DNA from: Streptomyces sp. MBT53
Lineage (GTDB): Bacteria > Actinomycetota > Actinomycetes > Streptomycetales > Streptomycetaceae
Direction of reading: 5' to 3'
Length of the DNA stretch: 64,000 bases
Assembly (NCBI RefSeq): GCF_016654115.1
Contig: NZ_JAEQAZ010000009.1
Span: 1 to 64,000, forward strand
Part shown: positions 1 through 8,846 of the stretch, one piece after another
How the letters are laid out: each line of letters starts with the position of its first letter
How positions within the stretch are numbered: the stretch's first letter is position 1
Program-made: the position numbers and the translations under genes
The notes under the pieces: generated by a model
The model's input: the letters and a program-made list of their open reading frames with translations, nothing else
Databases searched by the model: none
What the model was told of the DNA's origin: nothing

Positions 1-1874
1 GGGTTGCGGTCGAAGAAGCCGTCGGGTTCCAGGCGTAGGCGTGCCTTGGCCACCGGCATCACCGGCCACTCCTCGGGGCGCGGGAAGTGGTGGGAGCCGA
101 CGGTGGCCCACAGCACCAGGTCGGTGCCGTCCAACGACCGGTTCTCCTCCTGCCACTTGTGGACACCGTCGACGCCCGGCTCGGCCTGGTTCGGGTACTC
201 GCCGCCGACGAACCGCCGCTCAGCGTCGTAGGCCGTCGCCCACAACTGCCGCCCCACGAACGGCGCTCGACGGGCGCACACGCTGTCCTCGCGCACCGGC
301 AGCACCGCCGTGTTCTCCAAGTGCACGCGGTACGCGGTCGGTTCACCCATCCGGTTGCGGGACTCGGTGCTCTCCACCCGCCAGTGCAGCGCGCGCGAGG
401 GGTCGGTGCGCCGGGCCCCCTCCGACTCGCTGAGGATCGGCCGCAGCACGGTCCGGGCCGCGTTGCCGTACGGGTCGAGCACCGGGTCCGGCTCGTGCTC
501 GGCGGTGACCTCGACCAGCCGGTTGGGATCGCCGTCCACCGCCATGTCGAGACGGACGCTGAAGAAGTGCTGGTGGTTGGTGACCGCGACGTTCGGCGCG
601 ACCCGGCGCGCGTACGGCGTCGCCTCGTCCTCCTCGACACCGGTCGCGGAGAGGATGCCGGTCATCTTGATCTCCAGCATCACCGAACCGTCCTGGTACA
701 GCGACCAGTAGAAGCCGTAGTCGTAGTTGGCGACGGTCGCGAACGCCGAGATGATCAGCCGGCGCGAACGCCGCACCTCAGTACGGCCCGTGCGGCCGTC
801 GTGGTGCTTCCAGAGGATGCCGTCGTCCTCCTCGTGCACACACACGGCGTTGGGGACGAGCCGGGGCACGCCGTCGCCGCCGAGCACGGCCGCGTCGAAG
901 TACTGGATGACACCGAGGCAATCGCAGCCTAGGGCAAGGGAGTTGGTGAGCGGGCCCGCGCCGTACTCGCCCCAGTCGAAGAAGTTCTTGCGGTACTGGG
1001 TGGAGGCGGTGTCGAAGTAGGGCACGTACATCTCGTTGACGGCCGCACGCCGGATCACCTGGCGAGGACTCTTCCCGGCCGCGGCGAAGGCGAGGTCGTG
1101 CAGCACGAGCCCTTCGCGATGACTGAAGCCGACCCGGACCGACCACCCCTGCCAGTCGATCCGCTGCCCGGTGACGGTGAAACTCGGGCCGTCCGGCTGG
1201 ACGACCTCCAGCGGCTTCAACCCCGGGCGTTCGGCCACAGTCCCGGCCGAGAACACGCCGGACTCCTCCGACAGAGGCACCACGCCGTGGTCCTCGATGT
1301 GCAGGATCTCCATGGTCTCCATGTCGATGATCGGCACGACCCCCTGCACCGGGCGGGCATAGCCGTTGTCGTCCTCGTCGGTGCGATGCCAGACGCTGCC
1401 CCAGGTCAGCCGGCGGCCCGCGTACTCGGGCGGTTCGAAGCCGCCGATCGACTCCGGGTCCACCATCACCAGCGACACGTCGTGGATGCCGCGCAGCGCG
1501 AGCGCCTGACGGAAACGCGGGTCGGCGCGGCAGGCGGCAGCGGCCTGTCGGGCCTCCTCCGAGGAACAGCCCGGGCTGCGGACGTCCAACTCCCGCCAGG
1601 CGGTGGTCTGCGGCTTGTCGCCGAGTTCGAGATCGACCTCGAAAGCGTGGCGGGCGGAGGGCGAGAACACGACCGCGCGGGCCCGCCGGGTGTCCCCGGG
1701 TGCGGCACGGCGGGCGTGGTCCTCGTCGAGCGCCACACCCCAGAACCGCGAGTCGTCGGGGACCCGGGTGTCGGCCCTCAACACTCCTACGGCCGTGGCG
1801 AGTTCGGTGACGGTGAGGGGGTCCAGCGGATGCGGTGCGTCGGCCGGTACGGGTTCGGGGGCGAGAGTGCTCAC
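1..1874 (-). CDS. Copper-containing primary-amine oxidase, 3' end cut by window edge
   Basis: Oxidises a primary amine to an aldehyde with release of ammonia and hydrogen peroxide, using copper and a self-made topaquinone. 624 residues are visible; the C-terminus runs off the left edge, and by family length only a short tail should be missing. Seen: topaquinone precursor Tyr384 in NYDYGF, proton-abstracting Asp300 in FFDWGEYG followed by NSLALGCDCLG, the paired copper ligands in TNHQHFF and a third His in SHHFPRPEEWP. The GTG start overlaps the stop of the gamma-glutamyltransferase by four bases (GTGA) and has GGAAGGAA upstream, making this the third gene of the cyclase-ggt-oxidase operon. 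No signal peptide is visible, so it is probably cytoplasmic. Its aldehyde product could feed the aldehyde dehydrogenase encoded 5 kb away; that link is inference. Confidence 0.93.
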   Translation of the reverse strand, partial: MSTLAPEPVPADAPHPLDPLTVTELATAVGVLRADTRVPDDSRFWGVALDEDHARRAAPGDTRRARAVVFSPSARHAFEVDLELGDKPQTTAWRELDVRSPGCSSEEARQAAAACRADPRFRQALALRGIHDVSLVMVDPESIGGFEPPEYAGRRLTWGSVWHRTDEDDNGYARPVQGVVPIIDMETMEILHIEDHGVVPLSEESGVFSAGTVAERPGLKPLEVVQPDGPSFTVTGQRIDWQGWSVRVGFSHREGLVLHDLAFAAAGKSPRQVIRRAAVNEMYVPYFDTASTQYRKNFFDWGEYGAGPLTNSLALGCDCLGVIQYFDAAVLGGDGVPRLVPNAVCVHEEDDGILWKHHDGRTGRTEVRRSRRLIISAFATVANYDYGFYWSLYQDGSVMLEIKMTGILSATGVEEDEATPYARRVAPNVAVTNHQHFFSVRLDMAVDGDPNRLVEVTAEHEPDPVLDPYGNAARTVLRPILSESEGARRTDPSRALHWRVESTESRNRMGEPTAYRVHLENTAVLPVREDSVCARRAPFVGRQLWATAYDAERRFVGGEYPNQAEPGVDGVHKWQEENRSLDGTDLVLWATVGSHHFPRPEEWPVMPVAKARLRLEPDGFFDRN

Positions 1875-3406
1875 AGGGAACTTCCTTCCAAGGTGGTGCC
1901 ACCGTCGGCGCGGGGATCGGAGGCGCCGTCCAGCCGACCGCCCGCGGACAGTCGTACGGCCTGGGTGTGACCGGCCAGATCGGTACGGCCCGGCGCCACG
2001 ACGACCGGAACCACTGACGGGAACGCGCCCGCCGGCACGGATCCGGGTTCGGCCAGCAGGGTCGGTGTCTCGTGACCGATGTCGCGGGCACCGATCACCC
2101 AGCGCGGACGGTCCAGTACGGCGACCGGATCGGCGGCCGGGTCCATCAGATCGGGCACGGTCTGGGCGAGGATCTGCGGCTGAGCCCGGCCGCCCTGGCA
2201 GCCTGCCGCGAGCAGCAGCTCGGCGGATCGGCCCAGCACGGGACAGAGGGTGTGCGGGGGACGCAGGCCAGGGCCGATGAGGGCCGGATGGCCGGGGAGC
2301 AGGCTGAACGCCGAGCCCCGGTTGTGCAGCACGATCCCCGTCTCCGGGTCACAGATGCCGGAACCGAAGGTCTGGTACACGCTCTGGATCAGCGAGACGG
2401 CCAGCCCGGACGCGTCCACGGCGGTGATCGCGACGGTGTCCCCGGCGGGCCGGAAGGACGGCTCGGGCGGTCGCGCACCGGAGAGCGGAGCCGGACGCAG
2501 AAGTCCGTCCAGGTCGACGGGCGCGGGGCCGAGCGGATCGCCGAGCAGCAAGTCCCGTGCTGCGGAGGCGTCTTGGCAGCGGGCGGCCAGTGCGTTGGTG
2601 CGCTCCGGCTCGGGCAGCTTCGCCACGGAAGCCGCGGTCTCCAGCACGGCCATGAGGCTCGCCCCCTGACTCGGCGGCGGCGCGGTCCACCACTGCGTAC
2701 CGGCCACGTCCAGCGTCAACGGCTCGACGCTCGCCGCCTGATGAGCCGCGAAGTCGTTCGCGGTGAGTGAACTCCCGGCCCGGCGCAGGCCGTTCACCAA
2801 TGCCTCGGCGACCGCGCCCCGGTAGAAGGACGACGGGTCGTCGGCGAGCGTGCGGAGTACGGCGGCCAGTCGGGGCTGGGGGAGCGGGTCGCCTTCGACC
2901 AGGGGTGCGTCCTCGGGGCCGGTCAGCAGCGTGGTGAGCCCGGGGTCCGCGGCGATCTGCGGGACCCGCTCACGGATGGCACGGGCCAGACCCGCCGAAA
3001 CGGTGGCCCCGTCCTCGGCCAGTTCGGCGGCATCCCGCAGCGCGGCGGACAGGGCACCGGGTGTGCCGTAGGCCTCGGCGAGCGATGCCCAGCCGGCCAC
3101 CACGCCGGGCACGGTCACCGTCTGCGGGCCTTGCGCGGGCATCCGCCCGTCGGCCGCGCGCAGAGCATCGACGTCTACGGCCTGTGCGGCGGCCCCCGCT
3201 GAGAGGATCGCGCGCACCGAGCCGCCGGGCGCGTGGACGAGGGCGATCAAGTCGCCGCCCAGGGAACACTGGTGGGGATAGACGACGGTGAGAGCGGCGG
3301 CTGCCGCCAGCGCCGCGTCCACGGCGTTGCCGCCCCGCTCGGCCGCACGCCGGGCGGCTGTCAGCGCCGCCGGGTGCGGGGCGGCGAGGATCAGCTCGGT
3401 TGTCAC
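1871..3406 (-). CDS. ggt: Gamma-glutamyltransferase family protein
   Basis: 511 residues, close to the usual size for bacterial gamma-glutamyltranspeptidases, which cut or transfer gamma-glutamyl groups and mature by self-cleavage before a catalytic Thr. Seen: the N-terminal GGNAVDAALAAA block, SLGGD, PGVVAGW, and Thr324 in PAGDTVAITAVD at the expected self-cleavage point, followed by QTFGSGI and CQGGRAQ where the family has its late diglycine. The first residues run straight into the catalytic fold and no signal peptide is present, unlike classical periplasmic enzymes, so it should act inside the cell. The chosen GTG overlaps the stop of the upstream cyclase-like gene by four bases; a longer in-frame extension upstream would lie inside that gene. 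In this locus it may remove a gamma-glutamyl group from an imported or intermediate amide. A cephalosporin acylase-like role cannot be excluded. Confidence 0.87.
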   Translation of the reverse strand: MTTELILAAPHPAALTAARRAAERGGNAVDAALAAAAALTVVYPHQCSLGGDLIALVHAPGGSVRAILSAGAAAQAVDVDALRAADGRMPAQGPQTVTVPGVVAGWASLAEAYGTPGALSAALRDAAELAEDGATVSAGLARAIRERVPQIAADPGLTTLLTGPEDAPLVEGDPLPQPRLAAVLRTLADDPSSFYRGAVAEALVNGLRRAGSSLTANDFAAHQAASVEPLTLDVAGTQWWTAPPPSQGASLMAVLETAASVAKLPEPERTNALAARCQDASAARDLLLGDPLGPAPVDLDGLLRPAPLSGARPPEPSFRPAGDTVAITAVDASGLAVSLIQSVYQTFGSGICDPETGIVLHNRGSAFSLLPGHPALIGPGLRPPHTLCPVLGRSAELLLAAGCQGGRAQPQILAQTVPDLMDPAADPVAVLDRPRWVIGARDIGHETPTLLAEPGSVPAGAFPSVVPVVVAPGRTDLAGHTQAVRLSAGGRLDGASDPRADGGTTLEGSSL

Positions 3407-4056
3407 GTTTCGTCCCTCGGGCACAGCACGGTTCGGGAGGGAGCGGCCTCGGCGCCCTGCAGAGGCAGGGGGAGCGAGATCATGTCGTAGACCCCGGCCG
3501 GTGTGTGCAGGAGGTCCACCACTTCCAGGATCAACACCTCGGCAGCGCACAGGAGTTGGTGGGTCTCCCAGTGGGTGGTGTAGGCGACCGCCTCGATGCT
3601 CAGGTAGTCGATGCCCGCGGTACGTACGCCGGCCTCGATGAGCCGTTCCGCGCCGTCCGGGGCCAGTCCGACCCACTGCCGGGCCTTCCACGGGCTGCGC
3701 AGTACGCCTTCGGAGTTGCTGGTGCGCAGCAGCACGCGTTCCTCGGTGCCGAGGCCGGCCGCGTCGAGATCGGCGGCGGTGATCTGCTCCTTGACGTGGG
3801 TCAGATCGAGGACGCGGGCGGTGCCGTTGAGGGCGGACAGGTCGAGCCGGTCGACCGTCCTGCCGCCGTCGATGAAGTGGGCCGGAGCGTCGATATGGGT
3901 GCCGGTGTGGGCGCCGATGCGCCAGCGGCTGACATTGGAGGGATCGCCCGCGGTGCGGGACTCGACGATCTCCACCTCGGGGCGGCGGCCCCAGTGCAGC
4001 ATGCCGGGATGGATGGGGACGGACACGTCGATCGCCTTGTCGAAGTCCAGATTCAT
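3403..4056 (-). CDS. Cyclase-family (kynurenine-formamidase-like) metal hydrolase
   Basis: 217 residues, typical for the cyclase/KynB family, metal-dependent hydrolases of amide or ester bonds. The family signature HTGTHIDAPAHF (roughly residues 50-61) carries the metal-binding His and Asp residues, with the opening DVSVPIHPGMLHW and the late residues YLSIEAVAYTTHWETHQLL also typical. ATG start lies 11 bases after AGGAGGG on the reverse strand. First gene of an operon with ggt and the amine oxidase, read away from the divergent GntR regulator; the shared intergenic region carries a TGGATCC-type site. Its substrate is unknown; other members act on N-formylkynurenine or isatin, but the neighbours here do not form a tryptophan pathway. 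Confidence 0.88.
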   Translation of the reverse strand: MNLDFDKAIDVSVPIHPGMLHWGRRPEVEIVESRTAGDPSNVSRWRIGAHTGTHIDAPAHFIDGGRTVDRLDLSALNGTARVLDLTHVKEQITAADLDAAGLGTEERVLLRTSNSEGVLRSPWKARQWVGLAPDGAERLIEAGVRTAGIDYLSIEAVAYTTHWETHQLLCAAEVLILEVVDLLHTPAGVYDMISLPLPLQGAEAAPSRTVLCPRDET

Positions 4057-4068
4057 GCGGCCCTCCTA

Positions 4069-4105
4069 TTGGATGCGGATATCATGGAAGTGGATCCAAA
4101 AGTGT
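4069..4105. promoter_or_regulatory. Putative GntR operator A (divergent cyclase operon / GntR gene)
   Basis: The 137-base gap between the divergent cyclase-like gene and the GntR gene contains TTGGAT at 4069-4074 and ATCCAA at 4094-4099 as inverted arms, and TGGATCCAAAAGTGT at 4091-4105. The last string matches TGGATCTCAAAGTGT in front of the importer gene at 13 of 15 positions. Half-sites of this kind suit FCD-type GntR regulators. That the neighbouring GntR protein binds here is inferred from position. Confidence 0.6.
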
Positions 4106-4193
4106 GTGGCTGTGGACGCCCCGGGCCGCGTGGGAAACTGCTCCACCACCGCGCACCCCCCGACCGCCCCCGAGAAGGGTTTGACCGACTCCC

Positions 4194-4898
4194 ATGACCC
4201 CCCAGACTGACGACGAACCCCTCGTCGACGACATCGCGGCCCGAATCCGCGCGCGGATCATGAACGGCGAGCTGGCGATCGGCAAACCGCTGCGCCAGGC
4301 GGCGCTGGCCACCGAGTTCGGGGTCAGCCGCACACCGGTGCGCGAGGCGCTGCGTCAGCTCCAGAACGGCGGGCTGATCGAGATGCAGCCGAACCGCGGT
4401 GCGGTGGTCCGGGTGCCCGCGCCCTGGGAGGTGCGCCAGGCCTACGAGGTGCGCGCCGAACTGGAGGGCATGGCCGCCCGGCGCGCCGCCTCCCGCATCA
4501 CGGAACGCGGGCTCGCCGCACTGCGCGAGCACAACGCGGTCCTGTGCGAGGCGGTGGCGCGGGCCGCCGGTGAGGGGACGGGGGGCGGTAGTGCCGCGAC
4601 CACGGCGGCGAACGACTGCTTCCACACGGTCATCTGCGAAGCGGCCGACAACCCTTGGCTGACCCGGATGATCGACCGGATCAACGAGAGCTTCCCGCGC
4701 AACGTCTCCTCGCTCGCCCTCGCGGGCGACGAGCGTCATCGGCAGCTGAACATCCGTGAACACGAGGCAGTGATCGAGGCGTTGGCCGCGCATGACGCCG
4801 ACCGCGCGGACGTGCTGATGCGCGAGCACGTCATCAGTTCCGGGGAGCATCTGACGGCCTGGTACGAGCGCCGGTCCCAGACGGTGTTCCACGGCTGA
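4194..4898 (+). CDS. GntR-family transcriptional regulator, FCD subfamily
   Basis: 234 residues. An N-terminal winged helix-turn-helix (about residues 10-70) contains the family pattern PLRQAALATEFGVSRTPVREALRQL, read from the sequence in two parts around ATEFGVSRTPVREALR. It is followed by an all-helical FCD ligand domain with the usual metal/ligand residues in ANDCFHTVICEA, REHEAVIEAL and MREHVISS. Members usually repress catabolic genes until a small acid ligand binds. It sits between two catabolic operons, convergent with the long one (20-base gap) and divergent from the short one, and similar TGGATC palindromes lie at three promoters of the region. It is therefore the best candidate for the local regulator. 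ATG start with no strong Shine-Dalgarno; the ligand is unknown. Confidence 0.93.
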   Translation: MTPQTDDEPLVDDIAARIRARIMNGELAIGKPLRQAALATEFGVSRTPVREALRQLQNGGLIEMQPNRGAVVRVPAPWEVRQAYEVRAELEGMAARRAASRITERGLAALREHNAVLCEAVARAAGEGTGGGSAATTAANDCFHTVICEAADNPWLTRMIDRINESFPRNVSSLALAGDERHRQLNIREHEAVIEALAAHDADRADVLMREHVISSGEHLTAWYERRSQTVFHG

Positions 4899-4918
4899 GC
4901 GGACTGTGCGGCGCCGCC

Positions 4919-7381
4919 TCATGAGGTACCGCCGGGGAACAGGCGGGCCGGGGAGAGGAAGTCCAGGTCCGGACGGGCGATCCCGCACACCAGGTCGGCC
5001 AGTGCCTGGCCGATCGCCGGTCCGAACTTGAACCCGTGGCCCGAGCACGCGGACGCCACCAGCACCTGCGGTACGCCCGGCACCTCGCCGACCAGGAAAC
5101 GCCGGTCGGCGGTCATCGTGTAGAGGCACGTCAGGCTCTCGGTCACCGGCCCGGCGGCGGGCAGCACCTGGGCCACCGCCTCGGCGAGCAGGGCGAGTTC
5201 GGCGTCGGTCGCTCCGGGACGGGCTGCCTGCGGGTCCCAGGTCGGGCCGCTGTCCAGACCCGCCTTGAGACCGCGACCGTCGGTCGCGGGGAACCCGTAC
5301 AGCAGGCCCTGCGGCAGATCGACGGAGAAACTGCCCAGTCCGGAGGGGCCGAGCGGGCCCGCAGGGTCGGCGGCGAAGTAGGCGTTGACGATCCGAGTGA
5401 CCGTCAGGTGCGGTGCGAGGGACGGGACTTGGGCTGCGGTCCAGGGGCCGGTGCACAGCACCAGGCGGCGGGTGCGCAGGACTGCCTCAGCGGTGCGGAC
5501 CACGACCTCGTCGCCGTCCGCCTCCCAGCCTAGGACGGCGGAGTTGTCCTCGACGCGTGCTCCGGACCGTTCGGCCAGGGCCAGTTGGGCGCGGAGGGTC
5601 TCCTGAGCGTCGATGATCCCGGCCCGGGGGTCGTGCACCGCGGTGAATCCGGTGGGCAGTCGCAACCCCGGGAAGATCCGAGCCGCCTCCTTGGCGTCGA
5701 CCTCTCGGCAGCCGGGGCCGCGCAGGGGATCCGGGCGGTCGCTCGGCGCCGCGTACAACCCGCCTGTGATGTCGAGCAGTTGGGCCTTCGAGGAGCCCTC
5801 CAGCTCCGACCATGCCCGGTAGGCGGTGTCGACCAGGGCGTCCCAGTCGGGGTGGGGGTAAGCGCGACGGATCATCCGGGTCGCCCCGTGCGAGGAGCCC
5901 AAGTCATGGCCCAGGCCGTACTGTTCGAGCCCCAGGACATCGAGTCCGCGAGCGGCCAGATGGCGCAGCGTGGCACTGCCATGGACGCCGAGGCCGACCA
6001 CGATCGCGTCGTGGCGGCGGGAGTCGGGGCGTGTGGTGCGTGGGGTGGGCTTGGCGGCCGTCGGCGTAGCGGGCTCGACGCCGGCCTCGGCTTCCACCCC
6101 GGCGTCCCGCCGCCCGGTGGGCGACGCGGCACCCCGCCCGTTCAGGCACACGATCTCCCGAACCGCCTCCACCAGCGCGTCCAGATCGTCCTCGTCGTTG
6201 TAGACGTGGACGGATGCCCGGACCACCTTGGTCAGTCCCCGGTGGTCCATGTCCCAACGGCCGTGTCCCGCCGGTACGGCGATCAAATGGACCCGGCGGT
6301 AGGCCAGTTGACGTTGGATGTCCGAGGCGTCCATCCCGTCGACCACGAAGGTGACGATGGCCCCGCCCGCGGCCGGCGGGTCGGTGACCTGGACGCCCGG
6401 CAGCGCGGAGAGGCGTTCCCGCAGCGAGGCGGCGAGAGCGGCCAGGTGTCGGGCGACGATGTCCACGCCGAGCGCGGCGAGGTCGGTCAGGGCGGCACCG
6501 AGGCCGAGGCGCAGGGCGTGCGCGGCCTCCCAGAGTTCGAAGCGTTTGGCGTCCGGGACCAGTTCCCAGCTGCGCTCGGCGGTCCATACGGCACCTCGGA
6601 CATCGGGTGCCTCGGGGGCGAGCCGGTCCAGAAGGGGACGGCGGACCGCGAGCAGGCCGGTGCCGCGCGGGCCGCGCAGGAACTTCCGGCCGGTGCCGAT
6701 GAGCAGGTCGCAGCCGATGGCACCCATGTCCACCGGCAGTTGGCCGAGGGACTGCGTGGCGTCCAGGAGGAAGGGCACCCCGTGAGCGCCCGCCAACGCG
6801 CCGATGGAGGACGCGGGTTCGACCAGCCCCGAGGACGTCGGGACATGCGCGGCCGTCACCAGAGCCGCGGGCCCGGCCCGCAGCGCCGCCTCCAGGGCCT
6901 CCAAGTCCACGGCTCCATCAGGGCTGTTGGGCAGCAGCTCGACCTGGACACCGTGGTCGCGTTCGACCGACAGCAGGTGCAGCGCGCTGCTGACGTAGCT
7001 GGAGCGGGCCGCCAACACCCGGTCGCCGGGGCGCAGTCGTAGCGCCGACACGGCTCGCTGCCAGCCGGCCGTCGCGCTCTCGACGAGGGCGACCTCCTCC
7101 AGCCGGGCGCCGAGGAGTTCGGCGGTACGCGCGTAGACGGCCTCCAGGGCGGGAGCCGCGTGCTTCGCGGCCTCGTAGCCGCCGGACAGGCTCTCCGCGC
7201 GGAGGTGGTCGATGACCGCCTCGACGGTGCCGTTGGCGAGCAGGGCCGCACCGGCCGCGTTGAAGTGGTGACCGGTGAACGAGCCCGGGGTGCGGGCGCG
7301 TTCGGCCGCGACGTTCAGGGTGCGAGGGGGCGGGGGACTCGGGGGCGAAGCGGCCGTACCGGCCGTGACGGGCGCGCTCAC
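4919..7381 (-). CDS. Fusion of a PLP class-V aminotransferase-like enzyme and a sarcosine-oxidase-type FAD oxidase
   Basis: 820 residues in one uninterrupted frame. Residues about 25-410 form a fold-type I class-V PLP domain (cysteine desulfurase/EgtE/isopenicillin epimerase group): LLDATQSLGQLPVDMG supplies the PLP-binding Asp, and LLIGTGRKFLRGPRGTG holds the Schiff-base Lys233. After a Pro/Ala/Thr-rich linker (about 415-455) comes a DAO-type FAD domain: GLGVHG at 463-468, GLEQYGLGHDLGSSHG and, near the end, ESLTCLYTMT with Cys752 where monomeric sarcosine oxidases attach FAD covalently, then SACSGHGFKF. The two activities should act in sequence on an amine or amino acid, for example oxidation of an N-methyl amine together with PLP chemistry; the substrate is unknown. 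The GTG start overlaps the aldehyde dehydrogenase stop (GTGA). Last gene of the long operon. I know both domains as separate proteins, not this pairing. Confidence 0.88.
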   Translation of the reverse strand: MSAPVTAGTAASPPSPPPPRTLNVAAERARTPGSFTGHHFNAAGAALLANGTVEAVIDHLRAESLSGGYEAAKHAAPALEAVYARTAELLGARLEEVALVESATAGWQRAVSALRLRPGDRVLAARSSYVSSALHLLSVERDHGVQVELLPNSPDGAVDLEALEAALRAGPAALVTAAHVPTSSGLVEPASSIGALAGAHGVPFLLDATQSLGQLPVDMGAIGCDLLIGTGRKFLRGPRGTGLLAVRRPLLDRLAPEAPDVRGAVWTAERSWELVPDAKRFELWEAAHALRLGLGAALTDLAALGVDIVARHLAALAASLRERLSALPGVQVTDPPAAGGAIVTFVVDGMDASDIQRQLAYRRVHLIAVPAGHGRWDMDHRGLTKVVRASVHVYNDEDDLDALVEAVREIVCLNGRGAASPTGRRDAGVEAEAGVEPATPTAAKPTPRTTRPDSRRHDAIVVGLGVHGSATLRHLAARGLDVLGLEQYGLGHDLGSSHGATRMIRRAYPHPDWDALVDTAYRAWSELEGSSKAQLLDITGGLYAAPSDRPDPLRGPGCREVDAKEAARIFPGLRLPTGFTAVHDPRAGIIDAQETLRAQLALAERSGARVEDNSAVLGWEADGDEVVVRTAEAVLRTRRLVLCTGPWTAAQVPSLAPHLTVTRIVNAYFAADPAGPLGPSGLGSFSVDLPQGLLYGFPATDGRGLKAGLDSGPTWDPQAARPGATDAELALLAEAVAQVLPAAGPVTESLTCLYTMTADRRFLVGEVPGVPQVLVASACSGHGFKFGPAIGQALADLVCGIARPDLDFLSPARLFPGGTS

Positions 7382-8835
7382 AGGGCGATCGTCACGCTCT
7401 TGAGCTCGGTGAACCCGTCGACGGCGGCGTCGCCGAGGTCCCTGCCGAGGCCGGACTGCTTCGTCCCGCCGAAGGCCACGGCGGGGTCGAACTCGTTGTA
7501 CGTGTTGACCCACACGGTCCCCGCCTCCAGCGCGGCGGCGGTGCGATGGGCGCGGGCCAGACTGCCGGTCCACACCCCGGCGGCGAGCCCGTACTCGCTG
7601 TCGTTGGCCAGCGCGATCGCCTCCTCCTCGCTGTCGAAGGGCATGATCGTGGCGACCGGCCCGAAGATCTCCTCCCGGGCGATGCGCATGTCGGGGGCGA
7701 CCTCGGTGAACACCGTCGGCGGCACGAACCAGCCCGGGCCGGGCAGCGGTTCGCCGCCCGCGGCCACCAAAGCGCCCTCCGCGCGGCCCAGTTCGACGTA
7801 ACCGGTGACGCGGTCGTACTGCTCCTGCGAGACCAGCGGACCGATGTTGATGCCGCCCGAAAGCCCCGGGCCGATCCGCAGTGCCTCCACGGCCGGCACC
7901 AGCCGGTCCAGGAACTCCTTGACGATGCCGCGCTCCACCAGCAGCCTGCTGCCCGCCGTGCACATCTGCCCGGAGTGCCCGAACACCGCGCGCACGGCGT
8001 TCGGTACGGCCGCGTCGAGATCCGCGTCGGCGAAGACGATGTTGGGTGACTTGCCGCCCAGTTCGAGGGTCAGCCGCTTCAACGACGGCGCCGCCGCGGC
8101 CATGATGCGCCGCCCGACCTCCGTCGACCCGGTGAAGGACACCTTGGCCACACCGGGATGGGCGACCAGTTCCGCGCCCGTACGGCCGTCACCGGTAAGG
8201 ACGTTGACGACGCCCTCGGGCACGCCCGCCTCCAGGCAGAGCGCCGCCAGCCGCAGCGCGGTGAGCGGGGTCTGCTCGGCCGGCTTGACGACGACCGTGC
8301 AACCGGCGGCCAGGGCGGGCGCGAGCTTCCACGCGGCGATCATGAAAGGGAAGTTCCACGGCAGTACTGCGGCCACCACGCCCACCGGTTCACGGACGCT
8401 GTACACGTGCCGGTCGGGGGCGGCCGCGTGCACGGTGCCCTCCAGCCGGGTCGGCGTGCCCGCGAAATGGCGGATAGCCTGGAGTCCCAACTCCACGTCG
8501 CCGCGGGCGCGTTCGATGGCCTTGCCGTTGTCGAGGGTGTCCAGCACCGCCAGTTGCTCGGCATCGCGCTCCACCAGATCGGCGAGACGCAGCAGGACGT
8601 CACGGCGCTGCCGGGGCGGCAGTCCGCGCCAACGGCGGTCCCGGTGCGCCGCGTTGGCGGCCTTGACCGCCGCCGTCACCTCGGCCGGACCTGCCTGGGC
8701 GACCGTGGTGAGCTGCTCCCGTGTGGCCGGGTCGAGCACCGGTATCCGTTCCGTCGCGGTGCCGGTGGTCCACTCGCCGCCGATGAGCATGGGCTCGCAG
8801 TCCGGCAGCCGGGGGATCACGATGCTGGAGTCCAC
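7378..8835 (-). CDS. NAD(P)-dependent aldehyde dehydrogenase
   Basis: 485 residues, standard for the ALDH superfamily that oxidises aldehydes to acids with NAD(P). Seen: the PWNFPFMIAAWKLAPALAAG region, KPAEQTPL, FTGSTEVGRRI of the nucleotide site, the general-base Glu in LELGGKSPN, catalytic Cys292 in SGQMCTAGSR and the late EEIFGPV. The GTG start at 8835 was chosen because AAGGAG lies seven bases upstream; a longer frame exists but would overlap the previous gene. It lies 11 bases after the creatininase gene and overlaps the PLP-FAD fusion by four bases. It probably clears the aldehyde made by the amine oxidase or by the fused oxidase (inference). Closest overall pattern is the betaine/gamma-aminobutyraldehyde type, but specificity cannot be read with certainty. 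Confidence 0.94.
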   Translation of the reverse strand: MDSSIVIPRLPDCEPMLIGGEWTTGTATERIPVLDPATREQLTTVAQAGPAEVTAAVKAANAAHRDRRWRGLPPRQRRDVLLRLADLVERDAEQLAVLDTLDNGKAIERARGDVELGLQAIRHFAGTPTRLEGTVHAAAPDRHVYSVREPVGVVAAVLPWNFPFMIAAWKLAPALAAGCTVVVKPAEQTPLTALRLAALCLEAGVPEGVVNVLTGDGRTGAELVAHPGVAKVSFTGSTEVGRRIMAAAAPSLKRLTLELGGKSPNIVFADADLDAAVPNAVRAVFGHSGQMCTAGSRLLVERGIVKEFLDRLVPAVEALRIGPGLSGGINIGPLVSQEQYDRVTGYVELGRAEGALVAAGGEPLPGPGWFVPPTVFTEVAPDMRIAREEIFGPVATIMPFDSEEEAIALANDSEYGLAAGVWTGSLARAHRTAAALEAGTVWVNTYNEFDPAVAFGGTKQSGLGRDLGDAAVDGFTELKSVTIAL

Positions 8836-8846
8836 GGTGTTCTCCT

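Noticed and set aside
4919-7381. The PLP-FAD fusion as two genes joined by a frameshift
   Set aside because: The frame is continuous through a plausible linker, codon bias does not change, and no Shine-Dalgarno plus start is seen at the domain border that would support a separate second gene.
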